In this document: positions 17,153 through 25,912 of the stretch, in pieces
Layout: every line of letters starts with the position of its first letter
Numbering within the stretch: the stretch's first letter is position 1
Assembly: GCA_964449165.1 (NCBI GenBank)
Contig: CAYVAT010000011.1
Span: forward strand, 1-64,000
DNA from: CAYSCW01 sp964449165
Lineage (GTDB): Bacteria > Acidobacteriota > Aminicenantia > Aminicenantales > Aminicenantaceae
DNA: 64,000 bases
Direction: 5' to 3'
Notes under the pieces: model-generated
What the model was told of the DNA's origin: nothing
Databases searched by the model: none
Seen by the model: only the letters and a program-made list of their open reading frames with translations
Position numbers and translations under genes: made by a program

Positions 17153-19843
17153 TCAGTTCCAGTCTAATCGAACTCCTAACTGAAATTGGCGGGGAGCTCC
17201 GGCCTCCGTGGGATTCCCAAACTGTGCGCTTTCATAAGCATTTTGGACAGCTGTGAAATTCGTTCTGTTGGTGACATTGTATACTTCTGCAATGAGTTGA
17301 AGCCTCGCATTGGAAAAAGTGAAGTACTTCGAGAGTCTCAGGTTCAGCCACATCTCGTCAAAACCCTCGCGAGAGTTTCGATATTGATCAACGTAATCTC
17401 CAGTAATTGCGTCCATGTTGGGATCCCCTGCATAGACAGCATTCCATGGATAGGCAGACCGGTAATAGAATATTCCGCTGGCCTGAAATCCCAACGGCAA
17501 ATCCACGGTACCGGAAGCGGTGAGTTTGTGCCGTGCATCATTGCGCATGCGTCCATAGGCCCTCTCCCAGCAATCCGGGTCGTTGGTCCAGGGTCTCGCA
17601 TCACCCGCCTCTCTATCTGTATCACCCATGGCCTTGGAAAGGGTGTAAGAAACATACATCGACCAGCCGTGGGAATAGCGTTTATTCAGATTTAAAAAGA
17701 GGCCCTTGTAATCGCTCTTCCCAGCGGACTCACAGGAGATATCCTGCCCCCGCTCGGGATTGGGTCTCTCGACAAGCGTACCCGGAATGACGGGATTCAA
17801 ATAAACCAGACGAATGGCATCATATCCCTTGACATAGACGACATCGGCACCTATGGAGAGGTCGGTCAATACTTCCCGCTGGGCTCCGATAGAGGTCTGA
17901 AGAGTCCAGGGTGCTATGGCTGAACCGGGGATATAATCCGTATCAAAAGCGGCAAAAGAGGGAATATTCGGCATGAACGGATTCGGCACGGATGGATCAG
18001 GATAGCCCGGAAACACTTTGACTTTCAAATCAAATTGATCCCAAAAGATGATGGGTGCGGCAGTGTTCGTGAACATATTGGCTGTGAATGTTCCGATCCC
18101 TCCTCTGATAGCCGTCTTTCCGTCGCCTACTGGGTCCCAGCTGAAGCCGAAACGGGGATTGAGCTGTCTGAGATTGCCGTTTTGCATATCTATGCCTTCT
18201 AACTCGTAGTAGTTATAGCGCAGTCCGATGTTCAGAGTGAGACGGGAATTCACCCTCCAGGAGTCCTGAATAAACGGTGTGAAGAATTTATACGGAATAT
18301 TCAGTTCAATGGCTTCTCCTGTGGCATTATAGACGAGCGTAAAGGGGTATGTTCCAGGATTGGCAGGATTGAAGGGTGCGTCCGTATTGAACGTATACAT
18401 ACCGGGATAATAAAGTTCCATATGGGGAGTTCCGCTGGGAGCAGAGATGTACTCCAATCCGGCCTTGATAGTGTGATTTCCCAGGAATAGATTGAAATTT
18501 TCAACAAACTGGTACCTGTGTACATAATTCTCCTGGGGGATGTTCTCGTCTTTGCCGAGATAGCCGCTCGGCCGGACAATCGTATAGGCAGTGGTATTAA
18601 CTGGCATAGTACTTGAGAAGCTTCTTTGAATGAGAACGCGCACTTCATTCATGGTGTTGTTGGAAGGGTAAAGAGTCCAATTCCCTACGAGCTGGAAGCC
18701 CCAATTTTTTATCGTGGTCGCTCTATCTTTAGTGTATAGCCCGCCGACATATTGGTTTTCGCTTTTGCCGGGGGAGGTGGAAAAACGAAGGCTCAGAAGG
18801 TTCTTTTCGTTGATCTGATAATTCAACTTTGCAAAGAACGCGTTCTGGTTGTAGGGTTGATCAACGGTTTCCGGATCCACCAACGGAGATGTGACGGTGG
18901 CATATTCCGTCTGACGGGTTCCTTCGTAAACCAGGAAAAAGTGAAATTTGTCCTTAATGATCGGACCGCCGAGAAATCCTCCGAAATTGTGGCGCGAAAA
19001 GGGAGCCTTTTCCCACTCGCCTTCAGGCAATTCCGGACCGTTGTATTCGGCATGGTTGACGAAGTAGTTGGGATTCTGAAAACCCTCATCCCGGTAGAAG
19101 TAATTCATTCTTCCTTGAAATGTATTGGTACCCGAGCGGGTAATGGCCGACCTGATCATGCCGGCTGAGTTTCCGAACTCGGCTGTGGCGTTATGAGTCA
19201 TGATCCGGAATTCCTGAATTGCATCCGCCGGGAGGTATTCCCCCTCCGAGTTTTGAATTACATCCTCGTTGGAGACCCCGTCGACGAGCAATTCGTTTTG
19301 ACCGGCCTGGAGTGCGTTGGATTTGCCGTCAAGGACTCCCGCTTGCAGGACGGTCAAATCGCCGAAATCTCTGTTCAACAAGGGAAGGTCTTCGATTTTC
19401 TGACGGTCGATGACGCTGCTGATATCCGATTTCGTCACCTCGACCATGGGAGCCTCAGCAGTGACCGTGACCTCTTCCTCCATGGTTGCCGGTTTTAGAA
19501 TGAAGTCAATCTTCAGACTAGCTCCGACAGCAAACGTCGTGCCTTGCCTCACTTGAACCGCAAAGCCGGAGAGTGTCACCTTGATCTCATACACCCCTGG
19601 CTGGATACCGGATAGAACGTATGATCCATCGCTTCTTGTCATAGAACTGAGGGTATATCCTGTATCCAAATTTTTAACGCTCACCTCTGCTCCGGGCAGA
19701 CCCACTCCTTGCTCGTCTGTTACCGTGCCTTCCAATGTTGCTTGAGTCGTTTGTGCGAAAATGGTGGCATTCACAAGAAGGGAGGCCGCTATCAAACAAA
19801 ATAGGAAGATGTAAGACGCTTTAATATTTTTTGATCTCTTCAT
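17153..19843 (-). CDS. TonB-dependent outer-membrane receptor with carboxypeptidase-regulatory N-terminus (Oar-like)
   Basis: A signal peptide ending in ATIFAQ is followed by a carboxypeptidase-regulatory-like domain (ATLEGTVTDEQGVGLPGAEV, about residues 35-115). A TonB-box-like segment (EEEVTVTAEAPMVEV), a plug domain (LLVDGVSNEDV, AIQEFRIMT) and a long barrel region ending FQLGVRLDWN complete the receptor. At 896 residues this is the common Acidobacteriota receptor type. It would import an oligopeptide or other bulky ligand across the outer membrane using TonB energy. ATG 19843 has AGGAGGG upstream. It sits 74 bases after the GntR gene and before seven exported peptidases, so peptide import is a reasonable inference. 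Confidence 0.9.
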   Translation of the reverse strand: MKRSKNIKASYIFLFCLIAASLLVNATIFAQTTQATLEGTVTDEQGVGLPGAEVSVKNLDTGYTLSSMTRSDGSYVLSGIQPGVYEIKVTLSGFAVQVRQGTTFAVGASLKIDFILKPATMEEEVTVTAEAPMVEVTKSDISSVIDRQKIEDLPLLNRDFGDLTVLQAGVLDGKSNALQAGQNELLVDGVSNEDVIQNSEGEYLPADAIQEFRIMTHNATAEFGNSAGMIRSAITRSGTNTFQGRMNYFYRDEGFQNPNYFVNHAEYNGPELPEGEWEKAPFSRHNFGGFLGGPIIKDKFHFFLVYEGTRQTEYATVTSPLVDPETVDQPYNQNAFFAKLNYQINEKNLLSLRFSTSPGKSENQYVGGLYTKDRATTIKNWGFQLVGNWTLYPSNNTMNEVRVLIQRSFSSTMPVNTTAYTIVRPSGYLGKDENIPQENYVHRYQFVENFNLFLGNHTIKAGLEYISAPSGTPHMELYYPGMYTFNTDAPFNPANPGTYPFTLVYNATGEAIELNIPYKFFTPFIQDSWRVNSRLTLNIGLRYNYYELEGIDMQNGNLRQLNPRFGFSWDPVGDGKTAIRGGIGTFTANMFTNTAAPIIFWDQFDLKVKVFPGYPDPSVPNPFMPNIPSFAAFDTDYIPGSAIAPWTLQTSIGAQREVLTDLSIGADVVYVKGYDAIRLVYLNPVIPGTLVERPNPERGQDISCESAGKSDYKGLFLNLNKRYSHGWSMYVSYTLSKAMGDTDREAGDARPWTNDPDCWERAYGRMRNDARHKLTASGTVDLPLGFQASGIFYYRSAYPWNAVYAGDPNMDAITGDYVDQYRNSREGFDEMWLNLRLSKYFTFSNARLQLIAEVYNVTNRTNFTAVQNAYESAQFGNPTEAGAPRQFQLGVRLDWN

Positions 19844-19917
19844 TCTTTCCCTCCTGATTTTTTTTCATTTTTTATTGTTTTAAAATGAAGTTTCTCTGCA
19901 CAAAATAGGATCCTTCA

Positions 19918-20622
19918 TTATTTTTTACCTGTCGTTCTTCCTTTCCGTATGTTGTGCATAACCTCATAATTCCAGTGATTGGCCAAAATTTTGGCTGCCA
20001 ATTTCGTGTCTCTTTTTTCTATGGCCTCCATGAGCGCGCAATGGTCCTCATAAGATTTTTTTGTAAGATGAGGATGGTAATAATTATCGGTAAAACTCCC
20101 AACGAATAGAGAGATTTTTTCATTGACGCTGACCAATGTTCGGTAGATAACTTCATTGTTATAGGCTTTCCATATCCGCTCATGGATTTTTTCGCTCTGT
20201 TTGAATACGAGTTTCATGTTTTTTTCTCTGTAATACTTTTTATACTGCTCGTGCATCCCTCTCAGTTCATCGATCAAAGAGTCTGGAAAATTTTTCAGGT
20301 TCTTTTTTATTCCGTAGGTATCCAAAGCTATATTCAGCTCCAAGATGTTTTTTGCCTCATCAGCAGGCAAACCGATGACTCTGATATCGCTTCTGGCGTT
20401 GATGGCTATGAACTTTTCCGACATAAGTCTCTGAAAAGCTTCCCGCACCGGAGTAATGCTGACATTGAAATAATCGGCGAACTCTTTAACGGTCATCCTC
20501 TGGTCTGACTTCAGCTTCCTGCTGAGAATTAGGTTTTTTATATGCGTATAAATTTTATCTACAAATGTGGATGACTGCCGTAAGTCATGCTTGTTTTTTT
20601 TCAAATATGATGCATCATGCAT
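19918..20622 (-). CDS. GntR-family transcriptional regulator, FCD subfamily
   Basis: An N-terminal winged helix-turn-helix is visible at about residues 25-75 (MTVKEFADYFNVSITPVREA, then FQRLMSEKFI). The C-terminal helical FCD domain contains the histidines and acidic residues that bind metal in this subfamily (KIHERIWKAYN, YEDHCALMEAI, LANHWNY). Such proteins repress or activate amino-acid, organic-acid or sugar utilisation genes in response to a small ligand. It is the first gene of the leftward receptor-peptidase block and diverges from the APC permease, so it probably controls one or both. The gene is A/T-richer than the peptidases it precedes. Confidence 0.88.
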   Translation of the reverse strand: MHDASYLKKNKHDLRQSSTFVDKIYTHIKNLILSRKLKSDQRMTVKEFADYFNVSITPVREAFQRLMSEKFIAINARSDIRVIGLPADEAKNILELNIALDTYGIKKNLKNFPDSLIDELRGMHEQYKKYYREKNMKLVFKQSEKIHERIWKAYNNEVIYRTLVSVNEKISLFVGSFTDNYYHPHLTKKSYEDHCALMEAIEKRDTKLAAKILANHWNYEVMHNIRKGRTTGKK

Positions 20623-20657
20623 TGATTTTATTCTAAAATTAGTGTATTAATATCCTT

Positions 20658-20700
20658 TTGTCAAGATTTTTTTTCTTGTCGCTCTCACTATTCTTGACAA
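20658..20700. promoter_or_regulatory. 9-bp inverted repeat in the GntR/permease divergent region
   Basis: TTGTCAAGA (20658-20666) and TCTTGACAA (20692-20700) are perfect reverse complements 25 bases apart. Each contains a TTGACA-type hexamer pointing outward. On the leftward side TAATTT lies 17 bases from TTGACA but would start transcription almost at the GntR start codon; on the rightward side I find no good -10. The 160-base divergent region is where a GntR operator would be expected. Confidence 0.4.
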
Positions 20701-20792
20701 TATTACATTATTATGTTTTTGTTTCATGACTAGCTCCAGGATGTACCAGAGGCTGTCGTTTCAATTCGATTAAAATGTAAAAATTGCGCACT

Positions 20793-22181
20793 ATGGAAGA
20801 AATCAGGAAAATCGGTCTTTTCAGTTGTATTTGTATCGCTATTGGAATAATTGTCGGCGCCGGCATTTTCGGAGCTTTGCCCGTTGCCGTCGACATGACG
20901 GGTAAAGGTGTTGCTCTGGCATTCATCCTGTCGACCATCACCATCGTCCTGCGCTATTATCCCACTATCATCACAGGCGCCGCCATTCCCGCATCTTTCG
21001 GATACTATATGCATACCACCAGGCTGGCAGGTCCGAATCTAGGCTTTACTCAGGTGATCGCCACCTTTAGCAACATTTTTGTACAGGCAATTCTGGCAAC
21101 GGTGTTTGCCATGTATTTCTCCGCACTGGTTCCCATCGATACCCGTATTATCGCTGTAGCGGTGCTGCTGATTTTTGGAGCTATCACTTGTGTGGGCATT
21201 AAAGCCACTGGCGCCGTCCAGAACTTCATGGTCGTGCTTCTTTTTTCGGCTATGTTTACATTCATCATCGGCGGCTTGCCCAATATCAAGCCCACAAACT
21301 TGACCATGAGCGAAATTTTTTTCCCTCCGGGTCAGACCTTTCTTTCTATGGGCGCAGCTATAGGCCTGCTCAGTTCCTGCCTTATGGGGGGCTATATTGT
21401 TATGAATTTTTCCGATGAAGTCAGAAATCCCGGAAAGGCGATTCCCATAACTTTTGTCGTCTCCACTTGCATTACCGCTTTTCTCTATATCTTCTTGAGC
21501 GTTGTCACGATCGGCGTTATGCCTGCCAAGCAAGCACCTACGCTGGCTGTGGTCGCCGATAAATTCATGAGCCCCGGGTTTAAAATATTTTTCATCACAG
21601 GCGGTGCGCTTTTTGCCGTATCGACCACTATCAACGCCACCTTCCTTTCGGGCTCACGTTCGCTTGCCGTAGTAGCAAGGGATAAGGTTATTCCCGAATG
21701 GTTTACCAAGAAAAATAGATTTGGCGTTCCTCAAAATTCGGTGCTGCTGCTGACAATTTGTCCTGCTGTCATCACTGCTTTTGGTATTTCTATAGGCACC
21801 TTGCTTTCCGCTTTTTCGGTACTCACCATTCTGTTCGGAATCATTTTATTCATTCCGGTGATACGGCTGCCCAAGCGTTATCCCAACTCTTATAAAAGCT
21901 CCTATATGAAGCTTTCAAGAGGGATGACCTGGGCTTTCATCGTCTCGGGAACGATTGTTTCCATATATCAGATTTACTCTTTAATCGCGGCCTTGGACGT
22001 GCCGACATGGATCGCACTGGTCTCCTGGATGGTATTCTGGTATGCCTATTTCTTCATTCGTAAGGTTTACCTGAAGAAGCGGGGTGTAGATCTTACAGCG
22101 GTAATGAGCGCAGCCTATCAGCCGTGGGAAGAAAAAGAATTGAGCTTGAAAAAAGATAGCAAATATGGAAGTCTGAATTAA
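20793..22181 (+). CDS. APC-superfamily amino-acid permease
   Basis: About 12 hydrophobic segments are visible, beginning with IRKIGLFSCICIAIGIIVGA and GIFGALPVAV, the glycine-rich first helix that binds the substrate amino group and carboxylate in APC transporters. At 463 residues it has the usual family length. It should bring an amino acid across the inner membrane by proton or sodium symport or by exchange. ATG 20793 is the likely start; an in-frame TTG at 20784 is possible and neither has a strong ribosome site. The gene diverges from the GntR regulator and is followed by a class V PLP enzyme 66 bases downstream, so the two probably handle the same amino acid. Confidence 0.86.
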   Translation: MEEIRKIGLFSCICIAIGIIVGAGIFGALPVAVDMTGKGVALAFILSTITIVLRYYPTIITGAAIPASFGYYMHTTRLAGPNLGFTQVIATFSNIFVQAILATVFAMYFSALVPIDTRIIAVAVLLIFGAITCVGIKATGAVQNFMVVLLFSAMFTFIIGGLPNIKPTNLTMSEIFFPPGQTFLSMGAAIGLLSSCLMGGYIVMNFSDEVRNPGKAIPITFVVSTCITAFLYIFLSVVTIGVMPAKQAPTLAVVADKFMSPGFKIFFITGGALFAVSTTINATFLSGSRSLAVVARDKVIPEWFTKKNRFGVPQNSVLLLTICPAVITAFGISIGTLLSAFSVLTILFGIILFIPVIRLPKRYPNSYKSSYMKLSRGMTWAFIVSGTIVSIYQIYSLIAALDVPTWIALVSWMVFWYAYFFIRKVYLKKRGVDLTAVMSAAYQPWEEKELSLKKDSKYGSLN

Positions 22182-22247
22182 ATTACACTTGAGAGCCTTG
22201 CAGACAGACTGTCCGTTCTGCATGGCCTCAAAAGGATATACTGAAAG

Positions 22248-23438
22248 ATGGACCGGATAATGAAATTTCAAAAAGAACGGGAGCATTTCCTTGTTGCAAA
22301 AAAGACAGCCTATTTCAATACCCCAACCTTTGGTTTGATTCCTGACTATGTACACAAAGCCACAAGGGATGCGCAAAATTATCGCTATGAAACGGGAGAC
22401 CATTCCTTCATGGGTACCTCCCAATATGAAATGATTGAAAAATCCCGGGAGATTTATGCCCGATTTCTCAACTGTAAAGCATCCGATATAGCATTCGGAT
22501 TAAGCGCCTCCCAGATGTTTTCGATTTTGTCCGCGGGATTGCCGGCAAAACCCGGAGATAATGTGGTGGTTACAGATAACAGTTTTGTAACCATTCCCTA
22601 TGCTTTTCAATGCAGAGAACAGGATGGCTTGGAAATTAAGTATGCCAAAACCTCCAACGGCGGAATAAGCGCAGAGGCCCTCTGTGCCTATGCAGATAAC
22701 AATACCCGGGTTATTGCAGTAAACCATGTGGAAGGCAGTTCCGGCTTCCGTATGGAAATGGAGAAAATCGGTGCTTTCTGTAAGGAACGGGGAATATATC
22801 TGGCGGTCGATGCCGCCCAATCCGCTGGTGCCATGGAGCTGGATGTTGAGCGGATGAACATTTCTTTCCTGGTGGGTACCGACTATAAATGGCTGTGCCA
22901 CTACCGCGGCTTTGGCTTTGCGTTTGTAAGTCCGGCGCTTAGAGAACATCTAATTCAGCTTAGCGCAGGCTGGGCATCTGAGTTGGAAAGGTTCAATAGT
23001 TCGAAGATGAAACTGGATCTGCATCCGGATGCCCGGCGTTATGAGATGGGAGGGCTGCACAACAGCGGCGTTTACTGTGTAAGACTGGTCATAGAGCATT
23101 ATTTGGAGTTAGGGAAAGCAGATGTTCAAAATTATATCCTGGATTTAGTGGAGTATTGCTACCAAAAGACCGATGACTGCTCATTTACCAGCCTTGCCTA
23201 TCATTATGCACCGGAGAACCGGTCGGGTATAGTAATGCTTCATGTCCCTGGAAAATACATGCTTTCTACCCAACAACTAAAGAAACGCGGGATTATTGTT
23301 CCCGTCAATGGAAAATTGCAACCTGATTATGGAGCACCAAACCCCAATTACTCCATCCGCATAGGGATACATTATTTCAACAACAGAGAGGACATTGATA
23401 AGCTCTTTGCAGCTATTGAAGACTGCTGCAAAGAGTAG
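22248..23438 (+). CDS. Class V aminotransferase-fold PLP enzyme (cysteine-desulfurase / isopenicillin-epimerase-like)
   Basis: The PLP lysine is Lys214 in GTDYKWLC, and the cofactor aspartate is in YLAVDAAQSAGAM. The 396 residues cover the whole class V fold. Members include cysteine desulfurases, selenocysteine lyases, kynureninases and epimerases; the active-site loop does not let me choose. There is no signal peptide, so it is cytoplasmic. It follows the APC permease in the same direction and converges with a second class V gene at 23468-24781. Its final codons lie inside an 11-bp inverted repeat. A second in-frame ATG at 22260 is an alternative start. Confidence 0.82.
   Translation: MDRIMKFQKEREHFLVAKKTAYFNTPTFGLIPDYVHKATRDAQNYRYETGDHSFMGTSQYEMIEKSREIYARFLNCKASDIAFGLSASQMFSILSAGLPAKPGDNVVVTDNSFVTIPYAFQCREQDGLEIKYAKTSNGGISAEALCAYADNNTRVIAVNHVEGSSGFRMEMEKIGAFCKERGIYLAVDAAQSAGAMELDVERMNISFLVGTDYKWLCHYRGFGFAFVSPALREHLIQLSAGWASELERFNSSKMKLDLHPDARRYEMGGLHNSGVYCVRLVIEHYLELGKADVQNYILDLVEYCYQKTDDCSFTSLAYHYAPENRSGIVMLHVPGKYMLSTQQLKKRGIIVPVNGKLQPDYGAPNPNYSIRIGIHYFNNREDIDKLFAAIEDCCKE
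23403..23435. terminator. Stem-loop overlapping the end of the PLP gene, possible bidirectional terminator
   Basis: CTCTTTGCAGC (23403-23413) and GCTGCAAAGAG (23425-23435) are a perfect 11-bp inverted repeat with an 11-base loop, ending just before the TAG of the PLP gene. The structure lies between two converging genes, but no T-tract follows on either strand, so it is at best an atypical terminator or an RNA-stabilising hairpin. Confidence 0.35.
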
Positions 23439-23467
23439 AAAATCAGTTCTCGATTCTATAGAAGGTA

Positions 23468-24781
23468 TTAACCGCTTAACGCATTCAGGAATAGGTCGAT
23501 GTCTTCATCGTTGTTGTAGACCGATACGGCAATCCGTATCCCGTTCACAATTTCTGTCTCGCCTTTATCATTGGTTTTCCGCCATCTGCTGAGTGAGACT
23601 ACCTGTTCGCCGAAGGCTTTGTCGAGCCTAGCCTTGGTTGCATCTGGATCCGGTAATAGAAAACTGACGATTGGTGATGGACTGTCCGGAGGTGTTATTG
23701 GTGAATATCCCAAAGCCGGCATCTCCTTTTGCAGGCGATCGGTGAGTGGTTTGGCATGAGCCCGGATGTTATCGATGCCGAGCTTTGTTATGTACTTTAA
23801 ACCCTCATAAGCACAGATCCCAGGCAGGTTGGGTATCGAGGTCGTTCCTTCGTAGATTGTAGCATCGCCGCGCAATTCGAATTCGCGGCCTCTCAGGCCT
23901 TTTAGCGCACGAAGGCCGTAGCGTGTTTGCTTGATAACCGTCCCCTGGAGATCTTTGCGTACGTACAGGAATCCGAACCCGAAATCGCCCATCAGCCATT
24001 TGTAAGTACTGCTGGCAGCACAATCGATTCCCATGGCCTGAACGTTGACAGGTGTGTTGCCAGCAGCCTGAACGATATCCCCGTAGACCAAAGCCCCGTT
24101 AGCATGGGCCAGATTGCTGATGTCTTTTGCTTCATGCATATAACCGTTAATATTTGACACAAGGGCCATCGAGACCAGCCTGGTGTTTCGATCGATCGCT
24201 TTTTCCATGTCGGCCAGTCTGATCTTCCAATCTCGATGATTTACTATACGGAGTTCGATGATTCCTTGCTTCTCCAGCGCAGCATACAAATACGTGGAAG
24301 CCGGAAAGTGCAGATCGTCGATGACCACGTTCCCGCCCCGGCGAGCAAGGTCCAGGCCTGCGGCAACGATGTTTTCGCCCTCCGTCGTACTCATGACAAA
24401 AGCTATTTCCTCCGGTTTCGCGTTGATCAGGTTTGCAAAGAGCCGCTTGGCCTCGCTCCGCATGTCCCGTGTAAAGTACATCCTGCCCTCTCCCGGGCCA
24501 AGCGCACGGTACTGTGTGTAATTCTCGATGGCTCGTAACGTGTGTACACTAAACGGATGGGTCTCGGCCGCTGCCAGCCATAGTTTTCTTGCTGCTCGGG
24601 GAAAATCGGCCCGGACAGCCTCAAAGTCTGGAGCTTCAGATGAACTCCATTCAGTCGGAGTTTTGGGATTACCCGCAAGAAGGGCTTTTGGGGCCGATTG
24701 AGCACCGGTAAGAAAGGCAGTACTTGCTGTAGCCAGAGTGCCAAGAAAATTACGACGTGTCATATTTTTAACGCTGGCCAT
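23468..24781 (-). CDS. Tat-exported class V aminotransferase-fold PLP protein
   Basis: The N-terminus has a twin-arginine signal (TRRNFLGTLATASTAFLTGA), which directs folded, cofactor-loaded proteins to the periplasm. The mature part is a class V PLP enzyme with Schiff-base Lys261 in STYKWLMGDFGFG and cofactor Asp235 in VYGDIVQAAG. Of 437 residues, about 400 form the enzyme. It resembles isopenicillin N epimerase-like proteins of unknown substrate. ATG 24781 is preceded by GGAG at a slightly long distance; ATG 24763, which begins directly with the signal, is the alternative. It converges with the cytoplasmic class V gene, so the same chemistry may run on both sides of the membrane. Confidence 0.83.
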   Translation of the reverse strand: MASVKNMTRRNFLGTLATASTAFLTGAQSAPKALLAGNPKTPTEWSSSEAPDFEAVRADFPRAARKLWLAAAETHPFSVHTLRAIENYTQYRALGPGEGRMYFTRDMRSEAKRLFANLINAKPEEIAFVMSTTEGENIVAAGLDLARRGGNVVIDDLHFPASTYLYAALEKQGIIELRIVNHRDWKIRLADMEKAIDRNTRLVSMALVSNINGYMHEAKDISNLAHANGALVYGDIVQAAGNTPVNVQAMGIDCAASSTYKWLMGDFGFGFLYVRKDLQGTVIKQTRYGLRALKGLRGREFELRGDATIYEGTTSIPNLPGICAYEGLKYITKLGIDNIRAHAKPLTDRLQKEMPALGYSPITPPDSPSPIVSFLLPDPDATKARLDKAFGEQVVSLSRWRKTNDKGETEIVNGIRIAVSVYNNDEDIDLFLNALSG

Positions 24782-24921
24782 TAGGACATTTCTCCTTTTT
24801 TCATATTCTTTTTTCTGAAATTTAAAAAAAGTATATCCGTAAAAAATAAATATATCAATTTTAGAACATTCCCCTTATGTATTTCCGTTTTTGTGATAGA
24901 GCTGTTCACGGCCCGGCTCTG

Positions 24922-25620
24922 TTACCAGAAACCTGGAATTAATCGGAAGCGAACTTTCTGGGTATATTCCTTGTAACCAGGAAGTTCTTCCATTAGGGTT
25001 CTGTCTTCGAGTGAAGTACGGAGCACAAAAAGAAAAATGATTATTGATGCAGGGATGAATGAGTAGAGGGAACCCAGCGAGAGAGGATAACAGAGTATTA
25101 TGAGGATAACACCCGAATACATGGGATGCCGGACATACTGATAAGGGCCTGATGTGCACACCGTGTGTCCGCGCTCCTCTTGAATACGAACCACATCCGA
25201 AGCGTAAGCATTTTCCTTCATGGCCCAGAAAGCTAAAGTTGCTGCGGGAATATAGAAGATAAAACCGAGCACTTTGATGAAAAACGGTACATTTGACCAT
25301 CGGAAGCGCACAGAATCGAGGCCAGGCGTAATTAGTAGAACGATCAGAAAAAAAGAGTAGGCGATCATAATTTTTTTGTCCCAGGTTTTGGCGTCTTTCT
25401 TTTTCGACATCCTTTCTTTCAATAAGCCAGGAGAATTTTTCTTAATCCAGATCATAAAGCCTGTCACAAGCGAGAAGTAGAGAAAAAGGAAGAGCCATGC
25501 CTCCGGCCAATTGAGCGTTCCTGCGGGGATGAATATTACGGCAAGACTGAATAGGACGGCTAGCACAATCCTTATGATTATTTTTGCTTTGGATGGTGTG
25601 TTACTTTGTTTCATTTTCAA
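24922..25620 (-). CDS. Isoprenylcysteine carboxyl methyltransferase-family membrane protein
   Basis: The protein has about five membrane segments and the family signature SGPYQYVRHPMYSGVIL near residue 170, which forms the SAM-binding part of ICMT/PEMT-type methyltransferases. At 232 residues the length is typical for bacterial members, whose substrates are mostly unknown (lipids, quinone-like or small volatile compounds). It stands alone on the leftward strand between the PLP enzyme and the ECF locus. The context gives no further clue. Confidence 0.8.
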   Translation of the reverse strand: MKMKQSNTPSKAKIIIRIVLAVLFSLAVIFIPAGTLNWPEAWLFLFLYFSLVTGFMIWIKKNSPGLLKERMSKKKDAKTWDKKIMIAYSFFLIVLLITPGLDSVRFRWSNVPFFIKVLGFIFYIPAATLAFWAMKENAYASDVVRIQEERGHTVCTSGPYQYVRHPMYSGVILIILCYPLSLGSLYSFIPASIIIFLFVLRTSLEDRTLMEELPGYKEYTQKVRFRLIPGFW

Positions 25621-25815
25621 TTCATTTAGTAGGATATTTTACGCAATGACAGAATAAGATAACAGGCTTTTTCGTTTTTTAAAAGATCTTTGGGGGGCGC
25701 GTCAGGGCGCTTGACTAAGAGTATAGAGACTTGATTAATCAAGATCACAGTATTTTTTTTGTAAATTTATCATGGAGGGTTGATGAATTATACCCTTACG
25801 AGATATTTGAGAGAT

Positions 25816-25845
25816 TTGACAATCCTTATGATCGATTTATATATT
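25816..25845 (+). promoter_or_regulatory. Candidate sigma-70 promoter of the ECF sigma operon
   Basis: TTGACA (25816-25821) is followed by TATATT (25840-25845) with an 18-base spacer, or by TATATA at a 16-base spacer. Transcription would begin around 25852, about 60 bases before the sigma factor start. The sequence is a vegetative-type rather than an ECF-type promoter. Confidence 0.5.
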
Positions 25846-25912
25846 TCTCAAGAACTTAAATTTTTTAAACGTTTTTAAGAACTGAATCGTATTCAGGATG
25901 AGGTCACTGTTT

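Noticed and set aside
3745..24781. A lasso-peptide or other RiPP locus, suggested by TonB receptor, GntR and many peptidases
   Set aside because: There is no precursor-like ORF, no B/C maturation genes and no S9-type isopeptidase in the block. The peptidases are general exopeptidase families.
25850..25883. Direct repeat AAGAACT and inverted CTTAAA/TTTAAG before the ECF gene
   Set aside because: The units are short and A/T-rich, and no known ECF promoter pattern is formed.
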